Source: Monilinia fructicola (lineage: Eukaryota; Ascomycota; Leotiomycetes; Helotiales; Sclerotiniaceae). Taken from it: a DNA stretch of 64,000 bases. Below, piece after piece: positions 47,999 through 59,555 of the stretch. The position numbers and the translations under genes were made by a program. Each line of letters begins with the position of its first letter. Within the stretch, counting starts at the first letter, position 1. The notes under the pieces are model-generated. The model worked only from the letters and a program-made list of their open reading frames with translations. It had not been told where the DNA came from and did not search any database. The stretch covers positions 1,708,501-1,772,500 of the forward strand of contig VICG01000007.1 in the NCBI GenBank assembly GCA_008692225.1. Direction: 5' to 3'.

Positions 47999-49161
47999 TC
48001 TGAGGATTGGGGATAGAATGATTGGGGATTGAGAGGTGCTATGCTATGCTGTGCTGTGCTGTGCTGTGCTCGAATATGATGAATGATATATATACTCGTA
48101 CATACAAACCTTTTCACACACATCACAAAAGAACCTTGGAAATTCTGGCGTGAAACATACAAGATAGAGAAGGGGTTGGGATGAGTCTGTATGATGTAAG
48201 GTGTATGAGTTATTAATGTGGGAGTTTGAGTGTAGGGCATTGTGGATATCTTTTCAGCGCATCTAAGTCCTATCTACGTATCATTCTTTCTTTCACTCTG
48301 AGGGTGTTTCATTCATATGCACACCAGTGCAAACCAGTGTGTGTCTTTTTACGTGGTCGTTCACATACCCTCCACGTAAATGCCGCTTCAGTGGTTCAAA
48401 CTACCAGTTGCATCGTTTGCACCCCTACTTCACTAATCGTCTTATATCCTTTGAGCATTCCCACCCATTTGACACCCTCTAAAATGCTTGTACACATTTC
48501 TTCCAACAATCCTCAATACCCACCCACCTTGACCCCTCCGCCCTCCGCCTTCAATCAGAAAAGGTACTGATGAATACCACCGAGAAAAATTAGCGCAAGA
48601 ACAAATGTAGATCAACCATTACCTAGCCACCACAATGATCCAATTCAAGAGGGAAAAAATAGGGTATTTGAAGTCAAAAGCATGCGCCCCTACTCCATCA
48701 TATGTAAAGATGCCGCTATCATACCCACCTAGTATATAGATGGCTTTCCCTTTCACTAAAAAACATAATATGTTTAAAAACAAAAAGTAACTCGCTCGCT
48801 TCCCATGCAATAAGTTCGCAGAAGTATGCCAAAAATAAAATTTGTGATAGGAAACATGCTGAATGTATGTACAAGTACAGTATGATCACATGTATGTGTG
48901 CGTAGTGACGCAGCGGACATTTGAGATCCAATTTGATAAATCATCTACGGTGTGATCTGAATGGATGTTTAAAATTAGGTGATAGATGTAGCCGTTAATC
49001 GTAAGAGTGCGTGTCGAAGAAGGATGAGGTTGAGGTGCCTGCCATGAAGAGCCCACAATCTTCATAAATAGATGTCTATGAGAAAAGAGTCGAACACTTT
49101 GGACATGCAACTCGTTGTATTGTCTCCGTGTGAGGAGTGGACCTTAAGTCTGTAATCTTAA

Positions 49162-50330
49162 TCATCGGTGTAGCATGCTCATCATTTCCGGATATAAACT
49201 CCCCTTGAATTTCTTAGAATAGACCTTTCGATTCGACTTTATGTTCTTCTTCTTATCTTTAGTCTTGCCATTGGTTGCTGGCTCCGTTCCATTTTCAGGG
49301 TATTCCTCGTAATACCTTTTTGTAAGAGTTTCCTCTACCAGGCACCCCGAATGATATAGAGTTTTGCAAGCTTCGTTATCGCAGACATGCTCATATTCAA
49401 GTATATCTGGGTTGTAGTGACCATTGCAAACACAAATACGCGGGCAAGTCCTGAAAGAGAAAACTTAGTTTGGGTATATGTGAAGCAAGAGGTACAAACT
49501 CACCGAAAGTTTATTGGTACCTCGACAAAATGTCTGACGCCAGTAAAACTTTTTGACGACGTCAGGCTCAGACACTGCACCATCAACAACTTCCCTCGGA
49601 AAAATGAACAATTTCTACCTTTCCAGCGAAGGACGTTACATCCACAACATCCAGGTAGTTACTTGCAATGAGTTCTGCACTTCCGTGATATTTTCTTCGT
49701 CCTCCAGCGGGAGATACCTCGTCCGCGGCTTTAGCTGTTGCTGCCAACTCTTCTGGCCAATACATCCAGGCAATCTAAAACCAATTAGAGGAAAGGCTTT
49801 TTGTTAGGGGAAAATCGTGTTTACCAAAGCATACACATGCTGCGGGCTACTGGCTTTGACCTGTAATACTCTTGCTACCCAGAAGTCCTTTGGTTCTATA
49901 CCTGCTTCCGTCTTGCCCTTTACATAAACAGTCTCGTTACTTTTATAAGTTTCAGACTGGACTAAACTTAGGGTTAGGACGCGTTTCGCTAACCATTGGC
50001 AGCAGACTTACTTATGAAGTTGTTATATTTCCTCATTCCCATCCACTTGTCATTGGGCACGACCGTGTAATGATAGTCTAGTTCTTTCTCCGGAGCATTG
50101 AAGCCTTGAAATGGCGATATGTTGTCCTCTGCCTGCATCCTCCAGATCGCGTTTTGTTTTGATTCCTTCGCTGTTTTACTTGGATTCATAATAGGGTATT
50201 TAATATTGAAGGCAACCGCATCTTCCTGAACGGCCGGTGGAGGGGTCACTGACGATACTCCCGAAGACTCTTTCTTTACGCGCTTAGTCGAAGGTGTACT
50301 TGAACTATTCCTGCCGCGTTTTGGGGCCAT
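49162..50330 (-). CDS. BAH- and PHD-domain chromatin protein, two indels
   Basis: Four exons (50012-50330, 49825-49961, 49504-49774, 49162-49450) begin MAPKRGRNSSSTPSTKRVKK, a basic nuclear-type tail. A BAH domain follows (YVKGKTEAGIEPKDFWVARVL, QHVYALIAWMYWPEEL, GGRRKYHGSAELIASNYLDVVDV). Then comes YWRQTF and a PHD-like zinc finger (CVCNGHYNPD, CDNEACKTLYHSGCL). The frame breaks at the A run 49600-49604 (one base fewer restores VHFPREVVDG). It breaks again at the exon 3/4 junction, where one G too many precedes TCPRICVC. BAH-PHD proteins read histone tails in the nucleus. The finger is somewhat diverged, so this may be a drifting paralogue instead of sequence error alone. Confidence 0.8.
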
Positions 50331-51135
50331 GGTGAACAGGAGGGTGAAGTAGAGGAGGTACCAGGAACCGTGAACCGTATCACAAGTATCGAGTTGTTGC
50401 TGAAAGTGCGCGCGCAGATGGAAACTGCAGAATGTCTGCGTGAGAGTATTTGAATCTGTTCGAGCTGAATCTCGAGTGAACCTTAAGTGAAGGTAAATAG
50501 ATGAAGGTTGTCGCAAGATTTATTCAAGGGGCAGATTTATAAACGAGGTTTTGTATAAGGGGTTGGCTGTCTTTCCTCTTGTACAGGTATAAATGAGAAG
50601 ACTTTTTGGATATTTAGAGATATTTGTAGAGAGCTCTGGAGACCAAAGATTTCATAAGGTAGTTCAAAAAGAATGAATGTACTTGCAACTCAAACAACTG
50701 GAACATATAAGATATTACGTATCCTTTTGTTAAAGAAAGAGTATTGATGTTTGAAAGAAGAAGAAGAGGAGGAGGAGGAGGAAGATGGATTGGAGTGAAG
50801 AGTTGTTGGTTTGGTTTGGTTCAATATAAGTATCCAATGTCAAGGTAATAAATGAGTGTTTTGAGGTGGTGAAGAGCTTCAAGAAAAACAATTGATAAGC
50901 ACAACTTGGAAAATTATATTTGTATGTGACAAAGTACTACGGAGACGGAGATGGAGTACATGAACTAGTAGTAGAGTTGAAGAAATAAAGCTCGGACCAG
51001 CCAACGGTCATTGCCCAGGTGTTCCTAGCAAGGTCGCTGGGGTGGAGGTAGAGAGAGTACTCTGTCTTTGTATCCATGCAAGTATCCATAAAGTAAGTAC
51101 CTCCTCTCCGTATCTACCTGGAACTCTCTACTTTA

Positions 51136-51350
51136 CCGTATGGATATGATATGGATATGGATATGGATATGATATGGATATGAATATGAATATGATATGG
51201 ATATGGATATGATATGAATATGAATATATGAATATGAATATGAATGGATATGATATATATGATATGAATATGAATATGAATATGATATGGATATGGATAT
51301 GATATGATATGGAATATGAATATGATATGATATGGATATGGATATGGATT
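51136..51350. repeat. GGATAT/GAATAT array
   Basis: About 215 bp of mixed ATGGAT, ATGAAT and ATGATAT units; the minus strand reads as Ile/His/Pro/Tyr repeats and is not a gene. Confidence 0.93.
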
Positions 51351-51923
51351 TGTCAAATTGTCAAATCAATTCGAATCCAACCATCATTGGACCAATCATA
51401 TCGCTTTCCTCAAGACCTCGACCGAATTGGTCTATTTGGATGAGTTCTAGTCTTTTCATTGGACCATTACCAATCTGCTGAGGCCCGGGGGAAAGAGAAT
51501 GCATGGATTTAGATGAAGATGAGGAAGTACTGTCGGAGGGAGGGTAAGTAGTTCTAGCCGAGCTGTCGACGGCGTATATGGATATGGGATCAACATTTAC
51601 CTCCAGGGCTCCAGCTACTACAGTACGTACCTACCTAGGTAAAGTACAAGGAGTGCATGCAGTACAGACTCCAGAGTATGTATTTAGCTTTTGGATTGAT
51701 AAGCTTACTCGAGTAGATCCATGACTTTTGTGCTCTTGGCTGTTGTACTCTTGGCTTTTGTATTCTGTACGGAGTACTGATTAGCTTTGGTGCTTGTTTT
51801 TCACCTCGTCTAACTTACTACAATACTTATTATTCATATCTTCATCTCAATCTTTCATCATCATCAACATCATCATCATAAATTTGATCAAAGTCCTTTC
51901 CATTATACGATATACCTCTTAAA

Positions 51924-52012
51924 TACATACATACATACATACATCCATCCATCCATCCATCCATTCATTCATTATACTCCTACTCCTCCTCCTCCTCCTC
52001 CTCCTCCTCCTC
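51924..52012. repeat. Compound CATA-CATC-CATT-TCC microsatellite
   Basis: Consecutive arrays of ACAT, CCAT, TCAT and CTC units. Confidence 0.95.
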
Positions 52013-52362
52013 GAGTAAACTCACCTCGAACAAACCAGAAAGTTCATCCAAGCAGATACATAATATAACAGCAAATTATCAAATCAAAACTGAAAAGCTC
52101 ATGTGGAAATTTAATGATATTATTCTGTTCTCTCTCTCGCAGATATAGCAAGTCGCAAAACATCAATCCAAACCCCCAAGTCATAGCTCTGGTATCATTT
52201 TATCCTCCTCGAAGGCTCTCCAAACTCCCCCCTACCCCTAACGTCAAAAATTATTAACCAAGCCCTCAAATCTAGCAAACGGGGGGACTTCATGAAAACA
52301 CTTGGCTGAGATTGACCAAATCCTCTCGATCCACCCCAGGAACATCCTTTCTCTCAAAACTC

Positions 52363-52902
52363 TCACTTCTCAGCAGCATGCGCTTTCTTCTTAAACAACT
52401 TATTCTTCAATTTATCCGCGAGTCCAACGGGATGCTCGACACCCGGCTTCGTTGCACTGGCCACATTGCCTTCTCCACCTCGTCCAAAATGCGCAGTCTC
52501 ACCATCGGTACTGGGCCTCAATGCAGCATCTGGAATACTATCGGCATCACTACGTTTGGTAGCCGGAGACCGGGTGAGCCAATATTTGCGGCTCCACCGC
52601 GACCGACGCTGAATGCTCCATCGCCATGATCGCCTACTGGTCCTTGGCGCACGATTTCGCCATCAACATATCTATTACTTTCATTAGTTATCGTGAAATC
52701 TCGATTCCCATTGGATCATAAGGGCGCAGATGTTGCGATATGAGGAAAGAGGGGGGGGGGGCGTACTGAGTGGAATCAGCTCCAATATTTCCCGCGCCTA
52801 GTGGTCATGTTAGATGTACCCTCACCTAAATTAGTTCAACTGAGAGAACCACGTCAAGAGAAACATACCTCCGCGACCATGACTAACTTCATGCTCAGTC
52901 AT
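52363..52902 (-). CDS. DUF3602 (PAR-repeat) small protein, one indel
   Basis: Three exons (52869-52902, 52767-52797, 52363-52671) give a protein of about 125 residues. It starts MTEHEVSHGRGGAGNIGADS and has two more glycine repeats, VGRGGAANIG and FGRGGEGNVASAT. The end is a basic amphipathic tail, VGLADKLKNKLFKKKAHAAEK. Three GRGGxGN units are the defining feature of the fungal DUF3602 family, whose role is poorly known. The frame breaks at the CC pair 52579-52580 (GG on the coding strand); one more G restores NIGLTRSPATKRSDAD. Introns are 69 and 95 bp; the second contains an 11-G run at 52751. Confidence 0.8.
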
Positions 52903-54029
52903 TATGATAGATTTCGAATTCTTTTCGTGATTATCCTCCTTTGAATATAGGCGTCTGCGCTCAATAGATAAGTAAAGTTTTGTGCTTTGCGATCAAAAAA
53001 AAGGGAATCGCGCGCAATATATAAACTTTTGCGGGAGGAATCCATGGTCTTTCTCAGCCCACTTCCAAAGATCCCGCAATCGGTCACACCATTCCATCGC
53101 ATGGAGATAGCACCGACGCCTTCAACGAGAACTCATTTCCTTTCACGAGAAGAATAAAAACTTGACTTGACTTGAAATATGGCTCGCACTTACTAGGAAA
53201 TCGGGATAGAGACCCAAAGACAGCTGCAGATTCTCGACAGATAAAAAGATGGTTCAAGAAAATGAGGTGAGAAATTTCACACAATGAGATGCGACTCAAC
53301 AAGGCTATCTATCTATCAACTTGGGTATCCATCTACACGTGCTTTGATTAGAGTCCCATTTAGGTGCATGCATCTCCGTTTTCGTTCCTTGGCTAGTTCC
53401 CTTCCCTTTCATGATTTCCTAACCGAATCCCGCAACTGATATGCAGCCGTGAACCTAAAAATCTTATGATGTAATCTCAATGGAAGGGTGTCGACCGCCG
53501 CGACTCAAGTCATGACCATGTGTTCGTATAAAATAGGAACTTTTCTCTTACTATCTCATTCAGCCATCTCCTCTGCACAGAGTGCTTCATTACACATCCG
53601 AGTACGAATGAAACTCGACCGCTTGTACGAAGCGCAGCACCGTCGGCAGAGATAGATAGATAAATAGATAGATATACCTCATTTATTCATGATGTAGCCT
53701 CCCAACTCTCCTCTCCTCTCTACAAGTATGGTGCAATAAAACACCCAATCCCAACTCGCATTCCCATCGCCTAATAGAACTAACTAACAACAACAACAAC
53801 CACAACCACAACTCCACAATTCCTTATCTTCAACAGCCACCACGGTTTGCAAAAGATAAGATAAGCACGCGCTACTGTACAGTAACTCCACCAGCCCCAT
53901 AGTAACTAATTACCTAGATACTGTACCTACTCCGTAGTACTTACCTATCCTACGACCGTAACCACACAAGTACAGTACATCCTCGCCTAGGTATTCAGGA
54001 GTTGCTAGGCACTTTTAGCTATACATACA

Positions 54030-54063
<34 letters not shown>

Positions 54064-54931
54064 CATAACAATCAATACAATATAATATAATACAATACAA
54101 TACCTACCTCCCCGCCCATCTCCCCCGTGCGACCGACTATCCTCGCAAACGTAAGATTTTCCGAAGAAGAGTAAGGGACAAGAAAGGAAAATGAATGAAT
54201 GAATGAAGGGTATTTATTCTATACGCGGATAGGGCTGCTATGTGAAGAGAGATTTTTGATTGGATAAGGGTATTTATGGGTTAGAGAGGGAGAGGGGGAG
54301 AGAGGAGGAGAGAGGGGGAAGGAAAGATTTGAATGTTGGTTGGTTTATGGGGGTGTTGGGGATGGATGGGGAGTGGGGAATGGGAGGGTGGAAAATGAAA
54401 CATGGGCGAGGCGAGGAGGGAGAGGGCGCTTATCGTGTACTGTATTTGCATTTGTATATATCTCTGGTAGGGCGATGTGACGATGGCTAGAGGGGTGGGT
54501 AGGTATTTGCGAGGTGTCGAGTTAGCGAGTATGTACTATTGGGAGGTGGGTATAGAGGGTTGGGACTTTGGATACGTCGGGAGTAGTCAGGTACGTAGCG
54601 GTGATGTTTATGATTTTAATTTTGTGAACTGGGTGGGTTGTTTGGCTGAGAGATGCATATGCTGTGGAATTGGGGTGTGGAATTTGGGGATAACTTGATG
54701 GGGGTTGATGTAAACTTCGACGCGCGATGCGAGGTAGGGATGATGAGCACCCGCAGTACACGTCTGGCATCTCTCTCTCTATATATACATCAGACAATGA
54801 GATGATGGCGGGGCGAAAGGGAAATATTTGTTCGCTGCGTTAATTACAGGATATACATAAGTGGAGACGCATGAATATTCCAGTCCAAGTCCACAAAACT
54901 TGCAAAACCCTTGGTCACCTTACCATGCGCA
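52903..54931. other. Intergenic, simple repeats
   Basis: No supported gene. AGAT units (53651-53672), an ACAT array (54021-54068), G/A-rich strands (54280-54430) and TACAGTAC-type motifs (53875-53975) are visible. Confidence 0.5.
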
Positions 54932-56719
54932 TTACTTCTGCGCAACCGGCGCCGCTCCCCCCGTAGTCGGGAGTCCCATGAAAATCTTAAAGTAGTCCTG
55001 CGGTGCTGTTAGCAAGATCTACAACCGGGGTGAGATGAGTAAACTTACATAGATCATCCATTGCAAACCGGTCAGTGTACCGATCATGACGATCCGAACC
55101 GGAAGCCCGTTCCAGAGTCCACGGAAGCCGATATCTTGATAGATGCGTCCGGTGGCGGCGCCGAATGCTTCGCCGGGGCGTCGAGTTGCGTTTAATTTGG
55201 AGACCTGGATGGACGATGAACTTGAGCACTGGATTACGACGGGAAACATCAAGAGTGACTTACCATAACATCGGCAGGATGCGAAACGACCGCGCAGAGA
55301 GAATACCGGCCAGATAACCAGCGGTAAACGACACGCCAGTCTGAGCAGCTTTGCCATAATCCGATTTTTGGGCCGGGGAGACGATGGTAAATCATCTCTA
55401 CAACCGTCTCGAAAGAAGCAAATTTCATCATGGTGTATGGGATTTGACGTCCCCAGAGAGGATACAAGCCCTTGTACAATCCAGCATAGCCCTCCTTCGA
55501 TATGATTTGTGAAAGACCATCCGCAGTGCCTTTGCGAATGGTGGGACGGTAGTTTGCATCCTCACTTTCACCGCTTCGAATGGACAGAGTGCCAGATCGG
55601 CAATGAATTCTGCAGAGGCGCTGGCAGATAGGTACAGCCATGTCTTGTACTTGTATGCATTTTCGGGACCGGCGAGATCGGCGTAGAATTTCTTGAAATA
55701 TTCATATCCGCCGTATTTGAAGGCTCCTTGTGCGGAGTATCCGAAGAATGTTGGGCCCCAACCAGTCATTATGCCACGGAATCCTTCGGCACGGAAGATC
55801 TTACCCAGGCTTGGAAGTTGCCGGTGTACATCTTGGAGTCGACTTGGCGGCGACATTTTACAAGGTCGAGGGGGGTGACGGATGTGTGGGTGAGTCCCTG
55901 GGGAAGGTCAGTTGGAGCATTGTGAAGTTTTTGCTTTGTGCGTGAGATAGTAACAAGATGAGAGTAAACATGTACAGGGTCTTCCTATCGAACTTTCGAT
56001 GAGAGGTGACAGTTGGGTATTCAATTAAAAGTCCCGTCAACGCTAGGTGCTCGCTTGTTCGCCTAGGTCATACATCCTTAGATAGTAATAGCATGTAGTA
56101 CTGGTTAGCTACTCGAAGACAATAGGAGCAGTTGGGAGTTATAGCAAATTGGATAATTGTGCAAAGCTGCTAGAAGAGGCTTGAAGAATGGTGGTTATGT
56201 GGTTATCAACATCTGCTCGTTGGAGTGATGAGGCTATTCCGCGAGGGGTAATGAAATAGGTTTGGATCAATTGAGCTTCAGATTTTCAGTGCGTTATGGA
56301 TACCTTGACATGGACTCCATTGTGTTAAATTGACACTGACAGATCGTGTCTTGCAATTGGAAACCCTTGATATTCAAACATAGATGAAAAGTCACTCACG
56401 CAGGCAAGTAGTCCTCCAAACGTGCAAGCAGCATAATACTTTGGCGAATACAACTCAATTGTACCAGCTTTCGCCTTCGCACTAGCACTAGCTTTATCAA
56501 ACTCCTTTGTAGCTTCTGCGCTCAATGCATTGGCTTTATTTTTCGCATCGTCAATGACGGACCAGGTTGTGTAGAGCTCCGAACGAGCTTGAAGTGGGGT
56601 GCGCTTGGGTCTGGGGGTGGCGGTACGGGATTGAATTGAGGATTCAGTTTGGCGAACGTAGGGATTGGAGAGTGAAAAACATCATGAAGAGTATTTTGAG
56701 ATGGAAATATCGAAGGCAT
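54932..56719 (-). CDS. mir1: Mitochondrial phosphate carrier, several indels
   Basis: Four exons (56400-56719, 55264-55897, 55049-55204, 54932-54997) encode a mitochondrial carrier family protein. Three carrier motifs are present: [25 protein letters not shown] and [15 protein letters not shown] (P-x-D/E-x-x-K/R forms). Phosphate-carrier segments also appear: [49 protein letters not shown] and [17 protein letters not shown]. Length is about 380 residues. Frame breaks lie at 56613-56617 (C/G5), 55804-55806 (C3), 55529-55530 (CC), 55365-55369 (T5) and 55296-55302 (AGAGAGA). Four of the five are one-base run-length changes and homology resumes at once after each. The family imports phosphate into the matrix. 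Either this stretch is badly sequenced or the gene is newly decayed. Confidence 0.85.
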
Positions 56720-57393
56720 ATTGAGAAGTGATGGAGTAGAGACTTTGTCGATGGGAAGAAATGAAATAAATGCGATGGGATGGGATCTTTCTTAAATAGA
56801 TTTAGGAATGTTTGGTTTGAATGGGTAGATGGATCAACGAGACAGCTTGACGCAATCTGACGGTCGAAGCAAATATCTCAACGGGCCAATAAGAATCAAA
56901 TGTATACGGCGTCCAGGTCTAGATGATGTCTGCTCCTCGTGTGAGGTTGGACACAGTTCAATTCATCGATCGATTGGGAACAGGACAGGAGCTTTCTGTG
57001 AAAACGAGATTGATGGCCGTTTGAATTTTATGAACGATACAAAAACTTCTGTACAGTCTAATAATGATTCCTTAGACAATTCTCAAGCATAAAGAGACAA
57101 GGTAAGGGTACTCGAGTAATTAATGTAGTGCTTTGTAGAGTATTGCATGGCGTCGCATTTCGAGGAGCTTTCCCATTGACGAGTAGATTGAACTAGAAAG
57201 GGACACAATTAATCTTCCTCTGATCACTACCTACCTAGGTAGGTATTTCAGGTTATTCTCGGATTTCTCTGCAAAATAGAAAAAGCCTCTAGCAGCTTGG
57301 AATGTCTTTGAACATCTCACTTGGGAACCCAGAAACCAAATTAGAACCGACTGTTATTTTTTGAATTTTCTTTTACATAAAGAAATACTATTA
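56720..57393. promoter_or_regulatory. Phosphate carrier 5' flank up to transposon
   Basis: No supported gene. It holds the presumed carrier promoter and ends at the TA duplication of the next element; a palindromic CTACCTAGGTAG lies near 57231-57245. Confidence 0.4.
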
Positions 57394-58565
57394 CTTGGCG
57401 TTGTTTTGGGTCAATGCTAGGCTACAAATTAACCGAAAAACCGAAATATATATTTTTATATATTTAATATTTAGAAAAATTATAATAAATCAATGAATAA
57501 AGTAAATATAATCAAAAAAATACTTTAAAATATTATAAAGTTAAAAAATATATAATAAGCATTTTAAAACTATTAAATTTTTAAAAAAAATTTAATATAT
57601 TAAAAAGAATTTTAAAAAGTATATATAATTTTATTTTATCTTATATTATATTATTTATACTTAAAACTTTAATAAATTATATTTAACCATTAATTATATA
57701 AAAACTAAAAATTATATTAAATAAAGTATTTAATTCTATATATAATATCGATTTTAATTTCTAGTACTAATTTATTTTATTTTATTATTAGATTCAATTT
57801 ATAAAAGCTTTTTAAAATAAAAGAGAAGAAAAGTATAATAAATTTTTTATTATATATAATTAATGTATTATATAATTTAGAAATTTAAGTATAAAGTTAT
57901 TACTATATATAATGTCTTGATAAAATATACTTTAATTGTAGTTTGAGATAGAAAATACTATAATATAAATTTATAGTAAATTTATATAATAAAATATTTA
58001 TTATTTAAACGATTATAAATTAAATCTTTTATATATGATTTTATATATATAATAAAAAAAAGATAAATATAATATATTTTACTAAGAAATTATATATATT
58101 AATAGTTTTTATTCGAATTTATAGATTATATAATGCTTTTATTATTATATATTAATAAAAGTTTTATTATACCTTTATATCCTTTTATTTTAAGAAGTTT
58201 TTTATAAATCTAATAATAATAAATAAAACAGATTAAAATCTGTATACTTATATAAAATTAAATGATTTGTTTAATATAACTTTTTGTTTTTTTCTATAAT
58301 TATAATTAAATTTAATTTATTAAAGGTTGAAATATAGATAATATAAAATAGTATATTTTTTAAACTTTCTTTTATATTTTACAAAACATTAATTTTTGAA
58401 AATTTTAAATTAATAAACTATTAATCTTTGAAGTTCTTAATATTTTAAAGCTTTATTTAAAAAATTTAATAGATTCGTTGATTTGTTATGAATTTTTTAA
58501 AGATTTAATATAAATTTCGTTTTCGGTTGATTTTTAGCCCGGTATTGACCCAAAACAACGCCAAG
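57394..58565. mobile_element. Second, shorter copy of the Tc1/mariner-type element
   Basis: The ends match the 12.5-kb element: CTTGGCGTTGTTTTGGGTCA at the left and its reverse complement at the right. TA flanks both sides (57392-57393, 58566-58567). Terminal similarity extends inward about 50 bp (AACCGAAAA then GAAAT). The 1.17-kb interior is extremely AT-rich with no readable frame. It is about 0.85 kb shorter than the other copy without its nested LTR, so it is an internally deleted or non-autonomous member. Confidence 0.88.
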
Positions 58566-58582
58566 TACTTGTACGGAGTATA

Positions 58583-58690
58583 TAGAAGTAGAAGTAGAAG
58601 TAGAAGTAGAAGTAGAAGTAGAAGTAGAAGTAGAAGTAGAAGTAGAAGTAGAAGTAGAAAGTAGAAGTAGAAAGTAAAAGTAGAAGTAGA
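58583..58690. repeat. (GTAGAA)n hexanucleotide array
   Basis: About 17 units of AGAAGT/GTAGAA starting 17 bp beyond the transposon end, decaying into CTAGAACTAAAC units to about 58735. The minus strand reads as poly-Leu/Tyr and is not a gene. Confidence 0.95.
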
Positions 58691-58952
58691 ACTAAACCTA
58701 GACCTAGAACTAAAACTAAAACTCAAACTAGAACTACCTAATTAACTGGAACCTTACTGTACCTTTTTCTACCTCCTCTACTTTACGACACGTCAGGTTG
58801 AAAATTCTGGACCCGCCTAATCACATGTCCTCCGTACTCCCTACACAACAACTTCCCCATCACCAATTCATCTCCACCATAAAATAATAATTCGTCAATT
58901 TTTGGGTATATGTACAGAGTGCATCATTCATTAATTAACAACACCTAACATA

Positions 58953-59555
58953 ATGCCAAATATCATACCAAGTCAAGCAGCCACCACAATCTCAGATTCC
59001 GCAGATATGTCTTCATCACCTAAGCCCAGTCTCTCAAAATTGGCAAATAGATACAGAGGCGTAAGTTTATTGCCTTCACTACGCCAGCGTGAACATCCCC
59101 ATCCATATTAATCAAACTACTATCTTTAGGCCACAGTTGAAGACCTCGACCCACCCTCTGCTCTCTCCTGCAACCCCACCGATCCTATCTCATATGCTCT
59201 CATGAGCGCATTCGAGCGCGATTACACGCATCTTACCGTTGTAACGCCCGACACCCGCGCCCTTTTGGGCTATCTCTCCATCCCTCATCTGCGCATCCTG
59301 CTCGAGACGGGCAAAGTGCAAGAATCAGATGAGGTATCCAAAGCGATGGTGAAATTCAGGAGGAAGGGAAAGGTTTATAAGGTTATTACCATGGATACGC
59401 CGTTGGAGGAGTTGGAGTTGTTTTTCAAAGGAGGGGAGAATGGTGAGGGCGGAAAACAGGAGTTTGCGGTTGTGACGGATGAGAGGAGGAGGTTCGTGTT
59501 GGGTGTAGCAACCAGGACGGACTTGGAGGAGTTTGCCAGGAGGCGACCTGCTTGA
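58953..59555 (+). CDS. CBS-domain protein
   Basis: Two exons (58953-59060, 59130-59555) give 177 residues in phase. The N-terminus is MPNIIPSQAATTISDSADMS, then PKPSLSKLANRYRG. The rest forms a CBS pair: the first unit has DYTHLTVVTPDTRALLGYLS and the second has VYKVITMDTPLEELELFF, then EFAVVTDERRRFVLGVATRTDLEEFARR. CBS pairs bind adenosine nucleotides and regulate attached enzymes or act alone; this one has no other domain. The length fits stand-alone fungal CBS proteins. No frame problems are seen. Confidence 0.88.

Larger units (their letters stand above)
43661..49161. other. Long gene-poor region rich in simple repeats
   Basis: No supported gene in 5.5 kb. Open frames here translate simple repeats or lack codon bias. 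The main repeats are listed separately; C- and T-rich stretches and runs of G (43864-43876, 44596-44604) are also present. Confidence 0.5.
50331..52362. other. Intergenic, microsatellite-rich
   Basis: No supported gene. A GAGGAG tract (50762-50786), a long GATATG array (listed), CATA/CATC/CTC arrays (51924-52012) and TACAGTAC-type motifs (51620-51780) fill much of it. Confidence 0.5.

Noticed and set aside
49966..49980. Telomere-like TTAGGGTTAGG
   Set aside because: Under two repeat units, and located inside an intron of the BAH-PHD gene; no evidence of a telomeric insertion.
51114..51356. Minus-strand Ile/His/Pro/Tyr-rich open frame
   Set aside because: It is a translation of the GATATG array.
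58505..58726. Minus-strand poly-Leu open frame
   Set aside because: It is a translation of the GTAGAA array plus the transposon end.
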